From: Marinomonas profundi | Lineage (GTDB): Bacteria; Pseudomonadota; Gammaproteobacteria; Pseudomonadales; Marinomonadaceae | NCBI RefSeq assembly: GCF_020694005.1 | Contig: NZ_CP073013.1 | Span: 2,552,578 to 2,616,577 of the forward strand | DNA: 64,000 nucleotides | Direction of reading: 5' to 3' | Part shown: positions 53,110 through 61,138 of the stretch, piece after piece | Layout of the letters: the number at the start of each line of letters is the position of its first letter | Position numbering within the stretch: the first letter of the stretch is position 1 | Notes under the pieces: model-generated | Database searches by the model: none | Told to the model about the DNA's origin: nothing | What the model saw: the letters and a program-made list of their open reading frames with translations, nothing else | Position numbers and translations under genes: made by a program

Positions 53110-55502
53110 AACATCACTCATCGGCTTCATCAGAGCATGAATTTGACCCTAGTTCTGGTTCTTTTATTGAGCGAACGTTATTTAATCATCGTTTAATCGT
53201 TATTATCATTTGTGCCTTGGTGACGGGGTTATTGGGTTGGCAAGCAACCAAGTTAACCATTAATGCGAGCTTTGAAAAAACGTTACCAACTCATCAAGAG
53301 TATATTCAAAACTATTTGGAATATGAAAATGAGTTAACCGGTTTAGGCAATGCGTTACGCATTGCCGTGGTGAACCCCGAAGGCAGTATTTATGACGCTC
53401 ACTATCTAGAGCTATTGCGCCAGTTTAGTGATGAAGTGTTTCTATTGCCTAGCGTAGACCGAGTGCAAATGAAATCGCTTTGGACGCCTTCAACTCGTTG
53501 GATTGGCGTGACCGAAGAGGGTCTAGATGGCGGTCCAGTGATTCCTGAAAATTACGATGGCTCCGCGGCGAGTTTACAAGAGTTGAAAGCCAACGTGGCT
53601 CGCTCTGGGCAAATTGGTCAGTTAATCGCCGCCGATGAAGAATCCACCATTATCTATATGCCACTGTTAAGCGAAGAAGCGACAGGGGAAGCGTTGGATT
53701 ATGCCAAGTATTCAGACCTCATTGAAGGCCTGCGCGCCAAGTACCAAGCCAAAGGTTTGGACATTCATATTACCGGTTTTACCAAGGTCATGGGGGACTT
53801 GATCGAAGGCGTACAGGCGGTTTTGTGGTTTTTTGCCTTAGCGGTGGTGATTGCGACCTTTATGGTGTTTTGGTACACCCGCTGTGTGCGTTCAACCTTT
53901 CTAGTAGTGTTTGCCTCTTTGTTAGCCGTGGTATGGCAACTGGGTATTTTGCCGACGCTAGGTTACGTCTTGGACCCTTATTCAATCCTAGTGCCTTTTT
54001 TGGTGTTTGCTATCGGTATGAGTCATGGCGCCCAGAAAATGAACGGCATTATGCAGGATGTTGGCCGTGGTTTTGACAAGCTAGTCGCGGCGCGTTTTAC
54101 CTTTAGGCGTTTGTTTCTTGCCGGCTTAACCGCGTTGTTGGCCGACGCCGTTGGTTTTGCGGTTTTGTTGGTGATTGATATTAAAGTCATTCAAGAATTG
54201 GCGATCGCGGCTTCTATTGGTGTGGCGGTGTTGATTTTTACCAATTTGATTTTGTTGCCCATTATGCTGTCTTATGTTGGTGTCAGTCAAAAAGCAGCAG
54301 ACCGCAGTGTTATCAATGATATTGATGCTGAAAATATTAAAAAAGTGCCTGCTCTTTGGGTATTTTTAGACAAGTTTACCCAACGTAAATGGGCCATTGG
54401 CGCCTTGATAGCAGGGGCAGTTCTGGCCGTTGGGGCTTTCTCCCTAAGCACTCAATTGAAGATCGGCGACCTGGATCAAGGGGCGCCTGAACTACGTCAA
54501 GACAGCCGCTATAATCAAGATATCGCCTTTATGAATCAGCATTATGGCGCTTCCAGTGATGTGATGGCCATCATGGTTAAAACACCTGAAGGTCAGTGTT
54601 CCCAGTACGATACCTTGAAGAAAATAGACACGCTTGAGTGGCAATTACGTCAGTTGGCTGGCGTGGAGTCCACCAACTCTTTGGCGCTATTGTCTCGTCG
54701 TGTATTGTCTGGTTTAAATGAAGGTAACCCTAAATGGTACGAATTTTTACCCAACCAAGGAATGTTGAATTACATCACCGCGGGCGCACCACGGGGGTTG
54801 TACAACAGCAGCTGTAGTCTATTGACGGTTTATGTCTATCTGCAAGATCACAAAGCCGACACCTTGAGTAACATCGTTAATCATGTGGAAGCTTTTGCTA
54901 AAGACAATAATACCGACGATGTGCAGTTCCTTTTGGCGGCGGGCAGTGCGGGGATTCAAGCGGCCACCAATATCTCTGTAAAAGCGGCTTGGCACCAAAT
55001 GCTGTTTCTGGTTTATGGTGCGGTGGCTTTGTTGTCTCTTATTACATTCCGCTCGTTTAAAGCCGTTATTGTGGCGCTGCTTCCTCTGATGCTGACGTCC
55101 ATTATGGTTGAGGCTCTGATGGTGTTACTCGGCATGGGGGTGAAAGTCGCTACCTTGCCAGTTATCGCCTTGGGGGTAGGCATTGGTATTGACTATGCCT
55201 TGTATGTTTTATCCATTACCTTGGCCGGATTACGTCAAGGCACCAGTTTATCTCAGTCTTATTTAAGAGCGCTTAACTTCACCGGCAAAGTGGTGATGCT
55301 AACTGGCGTGACCTTGTCCGTTGGGGTGATTACCTGGGTGGCCAGTCCGATTAAATTCCAAGCGGATATGGGCTTGTTGCTCGCCTTTATGTTCATTTGG
55401 AACATGTTAGGTGCATTGATTCTATTGCCTGCACTGGCGCACTTTTTACTTAAGCCCAAATACCCAAGTGACACCAAAGTGCAGGATGAGTCTGCGATAT
55501 GA
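53106..55502 (+). CDS. MMPL/RND-family transporter
   Basis: 798-aa inner-membrane protein with two repeated blocks, each a periplasmic loop followed by a five-helix bundle (about 225-390 and 640-790), as in MMPL and SSD-type RND transporters. Seen: the FAIGMSHGAQKM and GVGIGIDYALYVLS motif segments with the proton-relay Asp in the second. It moves hydrophobic molecules using the proton gradient. Partnered here with YCF48, DUF1302 and DUF1329 proteins. Confidence 0.88.
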   Translation: MKHHSSASSEHEFDPSSGSFIERTLFNHRLIVIIICALVTGLLGWQATKLTINASFEKTLPTHQEYIQNYLEYENELTGLGNALRIAVVNPEGSIYDAHYLELLRQFSDEVFLLPSVDRVQMKSLWTPSTRWIGVTEEGLDGGPVIPENYDGSAASLQELKANVARSGQIGQLIAADEESTIIYMPLLSEEATGEALDYAKYSDLIEGLRAKYQAKGLDIHITGFTKVMGDLIEGVQAVLWFFALAVVIATFMVFWYTRCVRSTFLVVFASLLAVVWQLGILPTLGYVLDPYSILVPFLVFAIGMSHGAQKMNGIMQDVGRGFDKLVAARFTFRRLFLAGLTALLADAVGFAVLLVIDIKVIQELAIAASIGVAVLIFTNLILLPIMLSYVGVSQKAADRSVINDIDAENIKKVPALWVFLDKFTQRKWAIGALIAGAVLAVGAFSLSTQLKIGDLDQGAPELRQDSRYNQDIAFMNQHYGASSDVMAIMVKTPEGQCSQYDTLKKIDTLEWQLRQLAGVESTNSLALLSRRVLSGLNEGNPKWYEFLPNQGMLNYITAGAPRGLYNSSCSLLTVYVYLQDHKADTLSNIVNHVEAFAKDNNTDDVQFLLAAGSAGIQAATNISVKAAWHQMLFLVYGAVALLSLITFRSFKAVIVALLPLMLTSIMVEALMVLLGMGVKVATLPVIALGVGIGIDYALYVLSITLAGLRQGTSLSQSYLRALNFTGKVVMLTGVTLSVGVITWVASPIKFQADMGLLLAFMFIWNMLGALILLPALAHFLLKPKYPSDTKVQDESAI

Positions 55503-55858
55503 GTGATTTTGATGAAAAAGCACTTTGTCATATTGATGATATTGATGAAGGGGCGACAAAAGGCTTTTTGGAAAACGCCGCTGGGCACGATTTGTTTTTT
55601 GTCGTGAAGAAGGATGGCCAGTTATTCGCCTGGCGAAATGCCTGTCCTCATGTGAATGGGGCACCAATGGCGTGGCGTAAGGATGCTTATATGGATGCCA
55701 AAAAGCAACATGTCGCTTGTCATGCCCATGGCGCTTTGTTTGAACCAACCACGGGATTGTGTATCCAAGGACCTTGTCTTGGTAAGGCATTGGAGAAAAT
55801 CCCGATTCATATTAGCCAAGCGGGCGTGGTGTCAATTCAAGTAACAAACGTTAACTAA
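55499..55858 (+). CDS. Rieske [2Fe-2S] ferredoxin
   Basis: 119-aa Rieske protein with cluster ligands Cys49-x-His51 and Cys74-x2-His77 (CPHV and CHAH). It is too small for an oxygenase alpha subunit, so it is an electron carrier to an oxygenase. ATGA overlap with the RND gene. Its stop codon sits in a 15-bp tandem repeat. Electron partner unknown; the ring hydroxylase at 62136 is a reductase-driven type that may not need it. Confidence 0.85.
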   Translation: MSDFDEKALCHIDDIDEGATKGFLENAAGHDLFFVVKKDGQLFAWRNACPHVNGAPMAWRKDAYMDAKKQHVACHAHGALFEPTTGLCIQGPCLGKALEKIPIHISQAGVVSIQVTNVN

Positions 55859-55886
55859 ATAGACAGTAACTAAATAGACAGTAACT
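55852..55886. repeat. 15-bp tandem repeat spanning the Rieske ferredoxin stop codon
   Basis: Two perfect copies of TAACTAAATAGACAG (55852-55866, 55867-55881) and a partial third. The first copy contains the TAA stop of the ferredoxin gene. Same pattern as the arrays at 4962, 13321 and 26980. Confidence 0.85.
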
Positions 55887-55920
55887 CATTGTACAAACAA
55901 CAAAAATAAGGGTTCATTAC

Positions 55921-57051
55921 ATGGCTGCAGTAAATAGAGTATTGGTCATTGGTGGTGGCTTTTCCGGTATGGCCACAGCAATTAAAATGCGTCGTCATGG
56001 CATTCAAGTCGATCTGGTTGAAATTGATCCAGAATGGTGTGAATTGGGCGCGGGAATCAGCATTAATGGTGCGTCGATGCGAGCGTTAGAAAACCTTGGC
56101 TTGTACCAGCAAGTGGTTGAACAAGGCTGTGTTACCGATGGCGTGGCGATTCATTTAGCCCATGGGCCTTTAGTTATGGAGTTACCAACTCCCAGCCCTG
56201 TTGGCTCTTCTGTAGGAGGCAGCGGCGGTATTTTTCGTCCTACTCTCGCGCGTATTATGTCTGCTGCGACCCTTGAGTCGGGTGTTAATGTTCGCTTGGG
56301 TTGTACTTATACGCAAATGATTCAGTCCGACAAAGACGTGACAGTAAGCTTCACCGATGGCACGACGCAGAGCTATGACCTTGTGGTCGGCGCGGACGGT
56401 GTGCATTCGACAATACGCAAAGAGCTTTTCCCTGAAGTGCCTGATCCTGAATACATAGGCCAAGGCGTGTGGCGTGCCATTTTGCCACGTCCGGCTGAGA
56501 TTAATCGTGTCACCATGTGGGTGGGAGATCACCTTAAACTTGGCGTGAACCCCGTGTCCGATACCCTTATGTATATGTTTATTACCGAAGATCGCCCCAC
56601 GAAAGAGCACATAGACATAGAAACTTGGCCGCAAGTGTGTGCTGATTTGATGGCGCATTTCCCGAACCCTATTGTTCAGTCGTTGATTCCTCATGTATTA
56701 AAAGAAGAGGCCAATATTGATTATCGCCCATTGGCTAATTTATTGGTGAAAACGCCTTGGAACAAAGGCCGTGTAGTGATGATTGGCGATACAGTCGCGG
56801 CGACCACCCCTCATCTTGCTTCTGGAGCCGGAATTGGCATCGAAAGCGGTATCGTATTGGCGGACGAATTGGCCGCAAATGATGATTTGAAAATGGCGTT
56901 TGATAAATTTCATCAACGTCGTTGGGAGCGTTGTCGTATGGTCGTGGAAAATTCTGAGCGCTTGTGTCATATCGAAATTAATGGTGGCGATAAGGCCGAA
57001 CACTCAAAAATTATGGGACAGTCATTAATGGCTTTAAGTCAGCCAATTTAA
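55921..57051 (+). CDS. FAD-dependent aromatic monooxygenase
   Basis: 376-aa single-component flavin monooxygenase: FAD motif VLVIGGGFSGMATAIKMRRHG, DG motif VVGADGVHSTIRKEL, second FAD motif MIGDTVAATTPHLASGAGIGIESG. A second, only distantly similar hydroxylase to that at 35295. It would hydroxylate the ring before extradiol cleavage. No shine site strong; ATG follows GGGTTCATTAC. Confidence 0.87.
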   Translation: MAAVNRVLVIGGGFSGMATAIKMRRHGIQVDLVEIDPEWCELGAGISINGASMRALENLGLYQQVVEQGCVTDGVAIHLAHGPLVMELPTPSPVGSSVGGSGGIFRPTLARIMSAATLESGVNVRLGCTYTQMIQSDKDVTVSFTDGTTQSYDLVVGADGVHSTIRKELFPEVPDPEYIGQGVWRAILPRPAEINRVTMWVGDHLKLGVNPVSDTLMYMFITEDRPTKEHIDIETWPQVCADLMAHFPNPIVQSLIPHVLKEEANIDYRPLANLLVKTPWNKGRVVMIGDTVAATTPHLASGAGIGIESGIVLADELAANDDLKMAFDKFHQRRWERCRMVVENSERLCHIEINGGDKAEHSKIMGQSLMALSQPI

Positions 57052-57141
57052 TACTCCCTTTGGGCAGTGATGATATTTATAACGGATCACTGCCATTTTT
57101 TATTTATTAGGTTTTTTGCTTTATACCCAAGAGGTTTTTCG

Positions 57142-57717
57142 ATGAATTTCCCTGATATTTACCGTGTGGTCACAGGCCATGATGAAAATGGCAAGGCGGT
57201 TATTTTAGAAAACGGTCCACTTAATACTGTGATGGATTTAGAAGCGGTTCCGGGTACTCGATTTCATGAGGTCTGGAATACTGCTGAGAGCCCAGTTCAT
57301 ATTGCTCATACTCAAACAGATCCCACCCTTGGCCCCGTTATTTTACCACCGATGAAAACGGGTACTCGAATTCGATTTGTTGATATTCCGCCAGATACTG
57401 AGGAGTTTTTGACTCAGGGTAAAGGCAAGATGAAAGCGATGTTTTCAAAAGTTGGTGATGAAGACGCTTCAACCGTAAAAGAAGATTCGCCTCATCCTTT
57501 GATGCATCGCACTGAGTCTGTGGACTACGGCATTGTCATTGAAGGCGAATTAACCTTGATCGTCGACAAGGGCGAGGCGGTTTTGAAGCCGGGCAGTGTG
57601 GTGGTTCAGCGCGGTACCAATCATGCTTGGGCAAATCGTTCTGGAAAAATGTGCCGTATTTTATTCATCTTAGTCGGTGGACAGTACGACGACGAACTGG
57701 CCAACGCTTTGCGTTAA
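57142..57717 (+). CDS. Cupin-domain protein
   Basis: 191-aa protein with one cupin barrel in its C-terminal half (about 105-185): DYGIVIEGELTLIVDKGEAVLKPGSVVVQRGTNHAW. The metal residues usual for dioxygenases are only partly present, so it may be an isomerase, regulator or small dioxygenase. Start 57142 follows AAGAGG. It lies between the FAD monooxygenase and FAH gene in the same operon. Confidence 0.75.
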   Translation: MNFPDIYRVVTGHDENGKAVILENGPLNTVMDLEAVPGTRFHEVWNTAESPVHIAHTQTDPTLGPVILPPMKTGTRIRFVDIPPDTEEFLTQGKGKMKAMFSKVGDEDASTVKEDSPHPLMHRTESVDYGIVIEGELTLIVDKGEAVLKPGSVVVQRGTNHAWANRSGKMCRILFILVGGQYDDELANALR

Positions 57718-57741
57718 CAAGAGCGTAATAAGGAAGAATTT

Positions 57742-58722
57742 ATGAAATTTGCAACGTTACCGAATGGCTCATTAGATGGCCGCTTAGTTGTCGTATCGAA
57801 AGACTTAACAAAAGCAGTCGATGCGACGCTTATCGCCCCTAATTTATTATCAGCCGTGCAAAACTGGCAGGAAAAATCAGCAGACCTACAAGCTTTGTAC
57901 GATCTGTTGAATGCAGGAAAAGTCGATTTTGCCTTTGATTTTGATCCGTCTGCTTGTCTTGCGCCGTTACCAAGAAGCCCTCAGTGGTTAGACGCTTCGG
58001 CTTTTATCAATCATGGTAAATTGATGGAAGAGGCTTTTAATACCAAACCCATTCCAGATTTTGAGACGATTCCGGTGATATATCAAGGGGCGAGCGATGA
58101 CTTCCAAGGCCCAACGGTCGATATCCCCATGCCAAGTGAAGCGGATGGAATCGACTTTGAAGGGGAGTTTGGCGTGGTGATGACAGAGGTTCCTATGGCG
58201 GTTTCTGTTGAAAAAGCGGCCAATACTATTTGCTTAATCGTACAAATAAACGACTGGAGTCTACGGGCTTTTGGTCCTCGTGAGATGGCAACGGGGTTTG
58301 GCTTTATACAAGCGAAGCCGTCTTCCAGCTTTGCGCCAGTTGCCGTAACACCTGATGAATTGGGGGATGCGTGGTGTAATGGTCGAGTGAATATGCATCT
58401 CAATGTAACTTGGAATGATCAGCGTTTTGGTGAACCTCACGGTAGTGAAATGAACTTTTCTTTCCCGCAATTGGTTGCTCATGCGGCACGCACTCGAAAA
58501 CTGACAGCGGGCTGCATTATTGGCTCGGGTACGGTCTCTAATAAATCTCGTGAAGCAGGATCTGCCTGTATTGCTGAGCGACGAGTGATTGAAAAAATCG
58601 ATCTAGGCGAAATCAGAACTCCGTTCATGCGCTTTGGGGACAAAGTCCGTATGCAAGCAAAATTTGATGATGGACGTGATGGTCCATTTGGTGTGATCGA
58701 GCAAAAAGTCATAGCGAATTAG
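57742..58722 (+). CDS. Fumarylacetoacetate hydrolase-family protein
   Basis: 326-aa member of the FAH superfamily. The fold core contains the metal-binding DFEGEFGVVMTE (Asp/Glu ligands), VCLIVQINDWSLR-like segment and GCIIGSGTVSNKS. FAH-family enzymes hydrolyse or hydrate acylpyruvates or 2-oxo acids made by ring cleavage. This fits the end of the pathway. Ribosome site AAGGAAG upstream. Confidence 0.83.
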   Translation: MKFATLPNGSLDGRLVVVSKDLTKAVDATLIAPNLLSAVQNWQEKSADLQALYDLLNAGKVDFAFDFDPSACLAPLPRSPQWLDASAFINHGKLMEEAFNTKPIPDFETIPVIYQGASDDFQGPTVDIPMPSEADGIDFEGEFGVVMTEVPMAVSVEKAANTICLIVQINDWSLRAFGPREMATGFGFIQAKPSSSFAPVAVTPDELGDAWCNGRVNMHLNVTWNDQRFGEPHGSEMNFSFPQLVAHAARTRKLTAGCIIGSGTVSNKSREAGSACIAERRVIEKIDLGEIRTPFMRFGDKVRMQAKFDDGRDGPFGVIEQKVIAN

Positions 58723-58738
58723 CAAAAGGAGTGGTCAG

Positions 58739-59716
58739 ATGCACGTACTAATTACCGGAGCAAATGGCTTTGTTGGGCAAGCGCTGACAAAACATATCTT
58801 GTCTCAAGGCTGTGTGGGAGACCGCAGGGTGTCGCGTTTGACCTTGCTGGATCGTCAGTTTGATGGGGGTCTTGTCGATCAATCGACAGACGGTTTAGTC
58901 GTTGAACATCAGGGTGGTGATCTTGCAGACGATCAATGGTTAAAAGACACGCTAGGGCGTTTCCCAATGGATGTTATTTTCCATCTGGCCAGTATTCCCG
59001 GTGGTATGGCGGAACAAAATGATGAACTTGGTCGTCGTGTCAATATTGATGCCACGATGACCTTGCTGGAAATCTGCAAAGCGCAAACCGAGTTAACAGG
59101 GCGCAAACCAGTATTCGTGTTTGCCAGCAGCATTGCCGTCTTTGGCATTATGCCAGATTGGGTAAGCGACAATACGCCATTAAAACCGCAGATGAGCTAT
59201 GGTGCTCACAAAGTTGTCGGTGAAGTAATGGTCAATGACTTTAGTCGCCGTGGTTGGATTGATGGTCGTTCATTGCGTTTGCCCGGCGTACTGGCTCGTC
59301 CTCCCGCAGAAACTGGCCAATTGTCGGCTTTTTTGAGCGATATTATCCGTGAGGTATCCCAAGGCCATGCTTTCGTTTGCCCTATGTCTGCTGAGTCGAA
59401 AACCTGGGCATCTTCTCTGCCGAACATCATTGAAAATTTATTGCATGGCGCCGCAGTCGAAGAAAGCAAGCTCAAGTCGAATCGAACTTTTACTTTACCC
59501 ACTCTCTGTTTCAGCATGGCACAAATGGTTGACGCCATTGGCTTGGTTTATCAGCAGAACGCAAATGAGCTGGTTAGTTATGAACCCAATCCTATGATTG
59601 AAAAATTGTTTGGATGCTTTCCTCTGCTAGAAACTCTGGCGGCGGATAAGGTAGGTTTTAGACACGATGTGGATTTGAACAATCTTGTTAGACGGGCATT
59701 GTTCAAAGGTCATTAA
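58739..59716 (+). CDS. NAD-dependent epimerase/dehydratase (DenD-like SDR)
   Basis: 325-aa extended SDR. Cofactor site GANGFVGQALTKH; catalytic Ser-Tyr-Lys as SSIAVFGI...SYGAHKVVGE. Resembles D-erythronate dehydrogenase DenD and nucleotide-sugar epimerases; more likely a 2-hydroxyacid or sugar-acid oxidoreductase here. Last gene before a strong terminator. Ribosome site AAAAGGAG. Confidence 0.8.
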   Translation: MHVLITGANGFVGQALTKHILSQGCVGDRRVSRLTLLDRQFDGGLVDQSTDGLVVEHQGGDLADDQWLKDTLGRFPMDVIFHLASIPGGMAEQNDELGRRVNIDATMTLLEICKAQTELTGRKPVFVFASSIAVFGIMPDWVSDNTPLKPQMSYGAHKVVGEVMVNDFSRRGWIDGRSLRLPGVLARPPAETGQLSAFLSDIIREVSQGHAFVCPMSAESKTWASSLPNIIENLLHGAAVEESKLKSNRTFTLPTLCFSMAQMVDAIGLVYQQNANELVSYEPNPMIEKLFGCFPLLETLAADKVGFRHDVDLNNLVRRALFKGH

Positions 59717-59736
59717 TAGGCAGTCATTCCCAATAG

Positions 59737-59772
59737 AAAAAGAATACTCTAAGTCCTAGAGTATTCTTTTTT
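59737..59772 (+). terminator. Terminator of the 50846-59716 operon
   Basis: AGAATACTCT / AGAGTATTCT with a 7-base loop, preceded by A-run and followed by T-run. Also suited to the minus strand. Confidence 0.9.
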
Positions 59773-59790
59773 ACCGCTAAATCTCAGTGA

Positions 59791-60232
59791 TTAATCAAAA
59801 ATCGCGACGGCGCGAATAAAGCCAGCAGAGCCGTTTTTGATCTTATAAGGGAAGCAAGACACCATAAACCCATTGGTCGGTAAGCTGTCTAAATTAGAGC
59901 GCTTTTCCATTTGCCCGTAGCCAATATCTCGACCGGCGTTATGGCCTTCCCAAATGATTGACGCATCCCCGGATTCTGAAAACGTTTCACGGGTATATTT
60001 GAATGGTGTATCCCAGCGTCATGCATCAGTGCCGACCACGCGTACATCACGTTCTAAATGCCAAGGAGCGTCCACGTGAGTACCATTATGGGCACTCATC
60101 ACCATTTTCTCGACCGCCCAAGCTTCATCGCCTAGCTTTTAGGCCAGGGAACATGTTTGCCATTTCTGGCCAGCCTTGTTGATGGTCAATGTATTCTTGT
60201 GTCTGTAAAAAGCCTCATAGTCGTTCTTAGTT
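59791..60232 (-). pseudogene. Decayed cyclase-family hydrolase gene
   Basis: On the minus strand one frame from about 60132 to 59791 reads AHNGTHVDAPWHLE, then RDVRVVGTDA, a TGA stop (60019-60021, where the intact homologue has Trp), RWDTPFKYTRETFSESG, WEGHNAGRDIGYGQMEK and ends FDVAIFD-type. It matches the cyclase at 44474 but lacks about 85-90 codons between the metal motif and the VRVVGTDA block. A one-base insertion at about 60133 and another near 60190 break the N-terminal part (QGWPEMANMFPGLK). Certainly non-functional. Confidence 0.88.
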
Positions 60233-60310
60233 CTAGCAAGCTTAAGAGATGACCTGGATGTGAAAATTTCTGCTTTAGATTGGAATCAACCTGCGTAACG
60301 GCAATTAAAT

Positions 60311-60328
60311 ATTGTCAAACTAGACAAT
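60311..60328. promoter_or_regulatory. Inverted repeat upstream of the MarR gene
   Basis: ATTGTC-AAACTA-GACAAT, a perfect 6-bp inverted repeat about 100 bases before the MarR start. It is a plausible operator, either for MarR autoregulation or a GntR-type protein. It does not share the half-site of the palindrome at 61034, so one of the two belongs to another regulator. Confidence 0.45.
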
Positions 60329-60427
60329 CGTCAATACCATATGCTAATACATTGAGTTAGTTGCGATTTTTTGCTTTTTCCCCTTCGTATCCATGATTAT
60401 CAATCTATTAAATGAGTATTTATAGAT

Positions 60428-60916
60428 ATGCCAAACGACCAGTATGAAGATACCCATTCCCTTAATTTGGAACGCTATGTTCCTGCACTTGTTACTTTTT
60501 TGGCCAATAAACTATCGACCGGCGCGTCTTCTTTATACCGAGAACTTTTTGGTATTGGTATTGTTGAATGGAGGCTGATCTCGCTACTTGTAGTAGAAAA
60601 TGGTATATCAGCTAATCGTATGTGTCAGGTAATTGGTTTAGACAAATCAGGTGTAAGCCGTTCTCTAAAGTTTCTTGAAAATGAAAAATATGTCTACTCT
60701 AGTGTCGATCCAGAAGACGCCCGTAGATTTATTATTTGGATGACTAACAAGGGAAGGGCTCTACACGATAAAGTATTTGAGGTCGCTATCGCGCGCGAAA
60801 AACTACTACTTGAAGGTTTTAGCAAGAAAGAAGTTGATACCCTGATAAAACTGCTTAACCGATTAAATGACAGTGTTAGTAAGGTAAATAGTTTCCGCCC
60901 TAATCTCCCCAAGTAA
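60428..60916 (+). CDS. MarR-family transcriptional regulator
   Basis: 162-aa winged-helix regulator. The HTH and wing (about 45-105) appear as EWRLISLLVVENGISANRMCQVIGLDKSGVSRSLKFLENEKYVY followed by the Arg-rich DPEDARRFIIWMTNKG wing. It lies in front of the Rieske oxygenase genes in the same direction, so it is the likely repressor of the promoter at 61069. Weak ribosome site. Confidence 0.9.
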   Translation: MPNDQYEDTHSLNLERYVPALVTFLANKLSTGASSLYRELFGIGIVEWRLISLLVVENGISANRMCQVIGLDKSGVSRSLKFLENEKYVYSSVDPEDARRFIIWMTNKGRALHDKVFEVAIAREKLLLEGFSKKEVDTLIKLLNRLNDSVSKVNSFRPNLPK

Positions 60917-61033
60917 TTCTGAAACACCTCACTTCCCGCCTTAGATTTTTATCATAAGCATATGATTTAAATTGATTTTCTCACAATAAAACTTAAAAAA
61001 TAATGGAAAACAAGCTCGTCAAGTGATTTTCTT

Positions 61034-61071
61034 CAACGAAATAAAGTTGCTATAGCAACTTTATTTCGTTG
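61034..61071. promoter_or_regulatory. 38-bp perfect palindrome, candidate MarR operator
   Basis: A 19-bp half and its exact complement with no spacer, centred between 61052 and 61053; core GTTGCTATAGCAAC. It overlaps the first three bases of the -35 hexamer TTGACA (61069-61074) of the Rieske-gene promoter. A dimeric repressor bound here would block RNA polymerase. It could alternatively form a hairpin, but it is upstream of the transcription start. Confidence 0.85.
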
Positions 61072-61098
61072 ACATCACAACTATATTGACGCTATAAA
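61069..61098 (+). promoter_or_regulatory. Sigma-70 promoter of the Rieske oxygenase genes
   Basis: Perfect -35 TTGACA (61069-61074), 18-base spacer, -10 TATAAA (61093-61098), 40 bases before the reductase start. The best consensus promoter in the window. Confidence 0.75.
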
Positions 61099-61138
61099 GA
61101 TTGCATAAGCCAGCTAAAAACAACTAAGGCAGTCTTAA

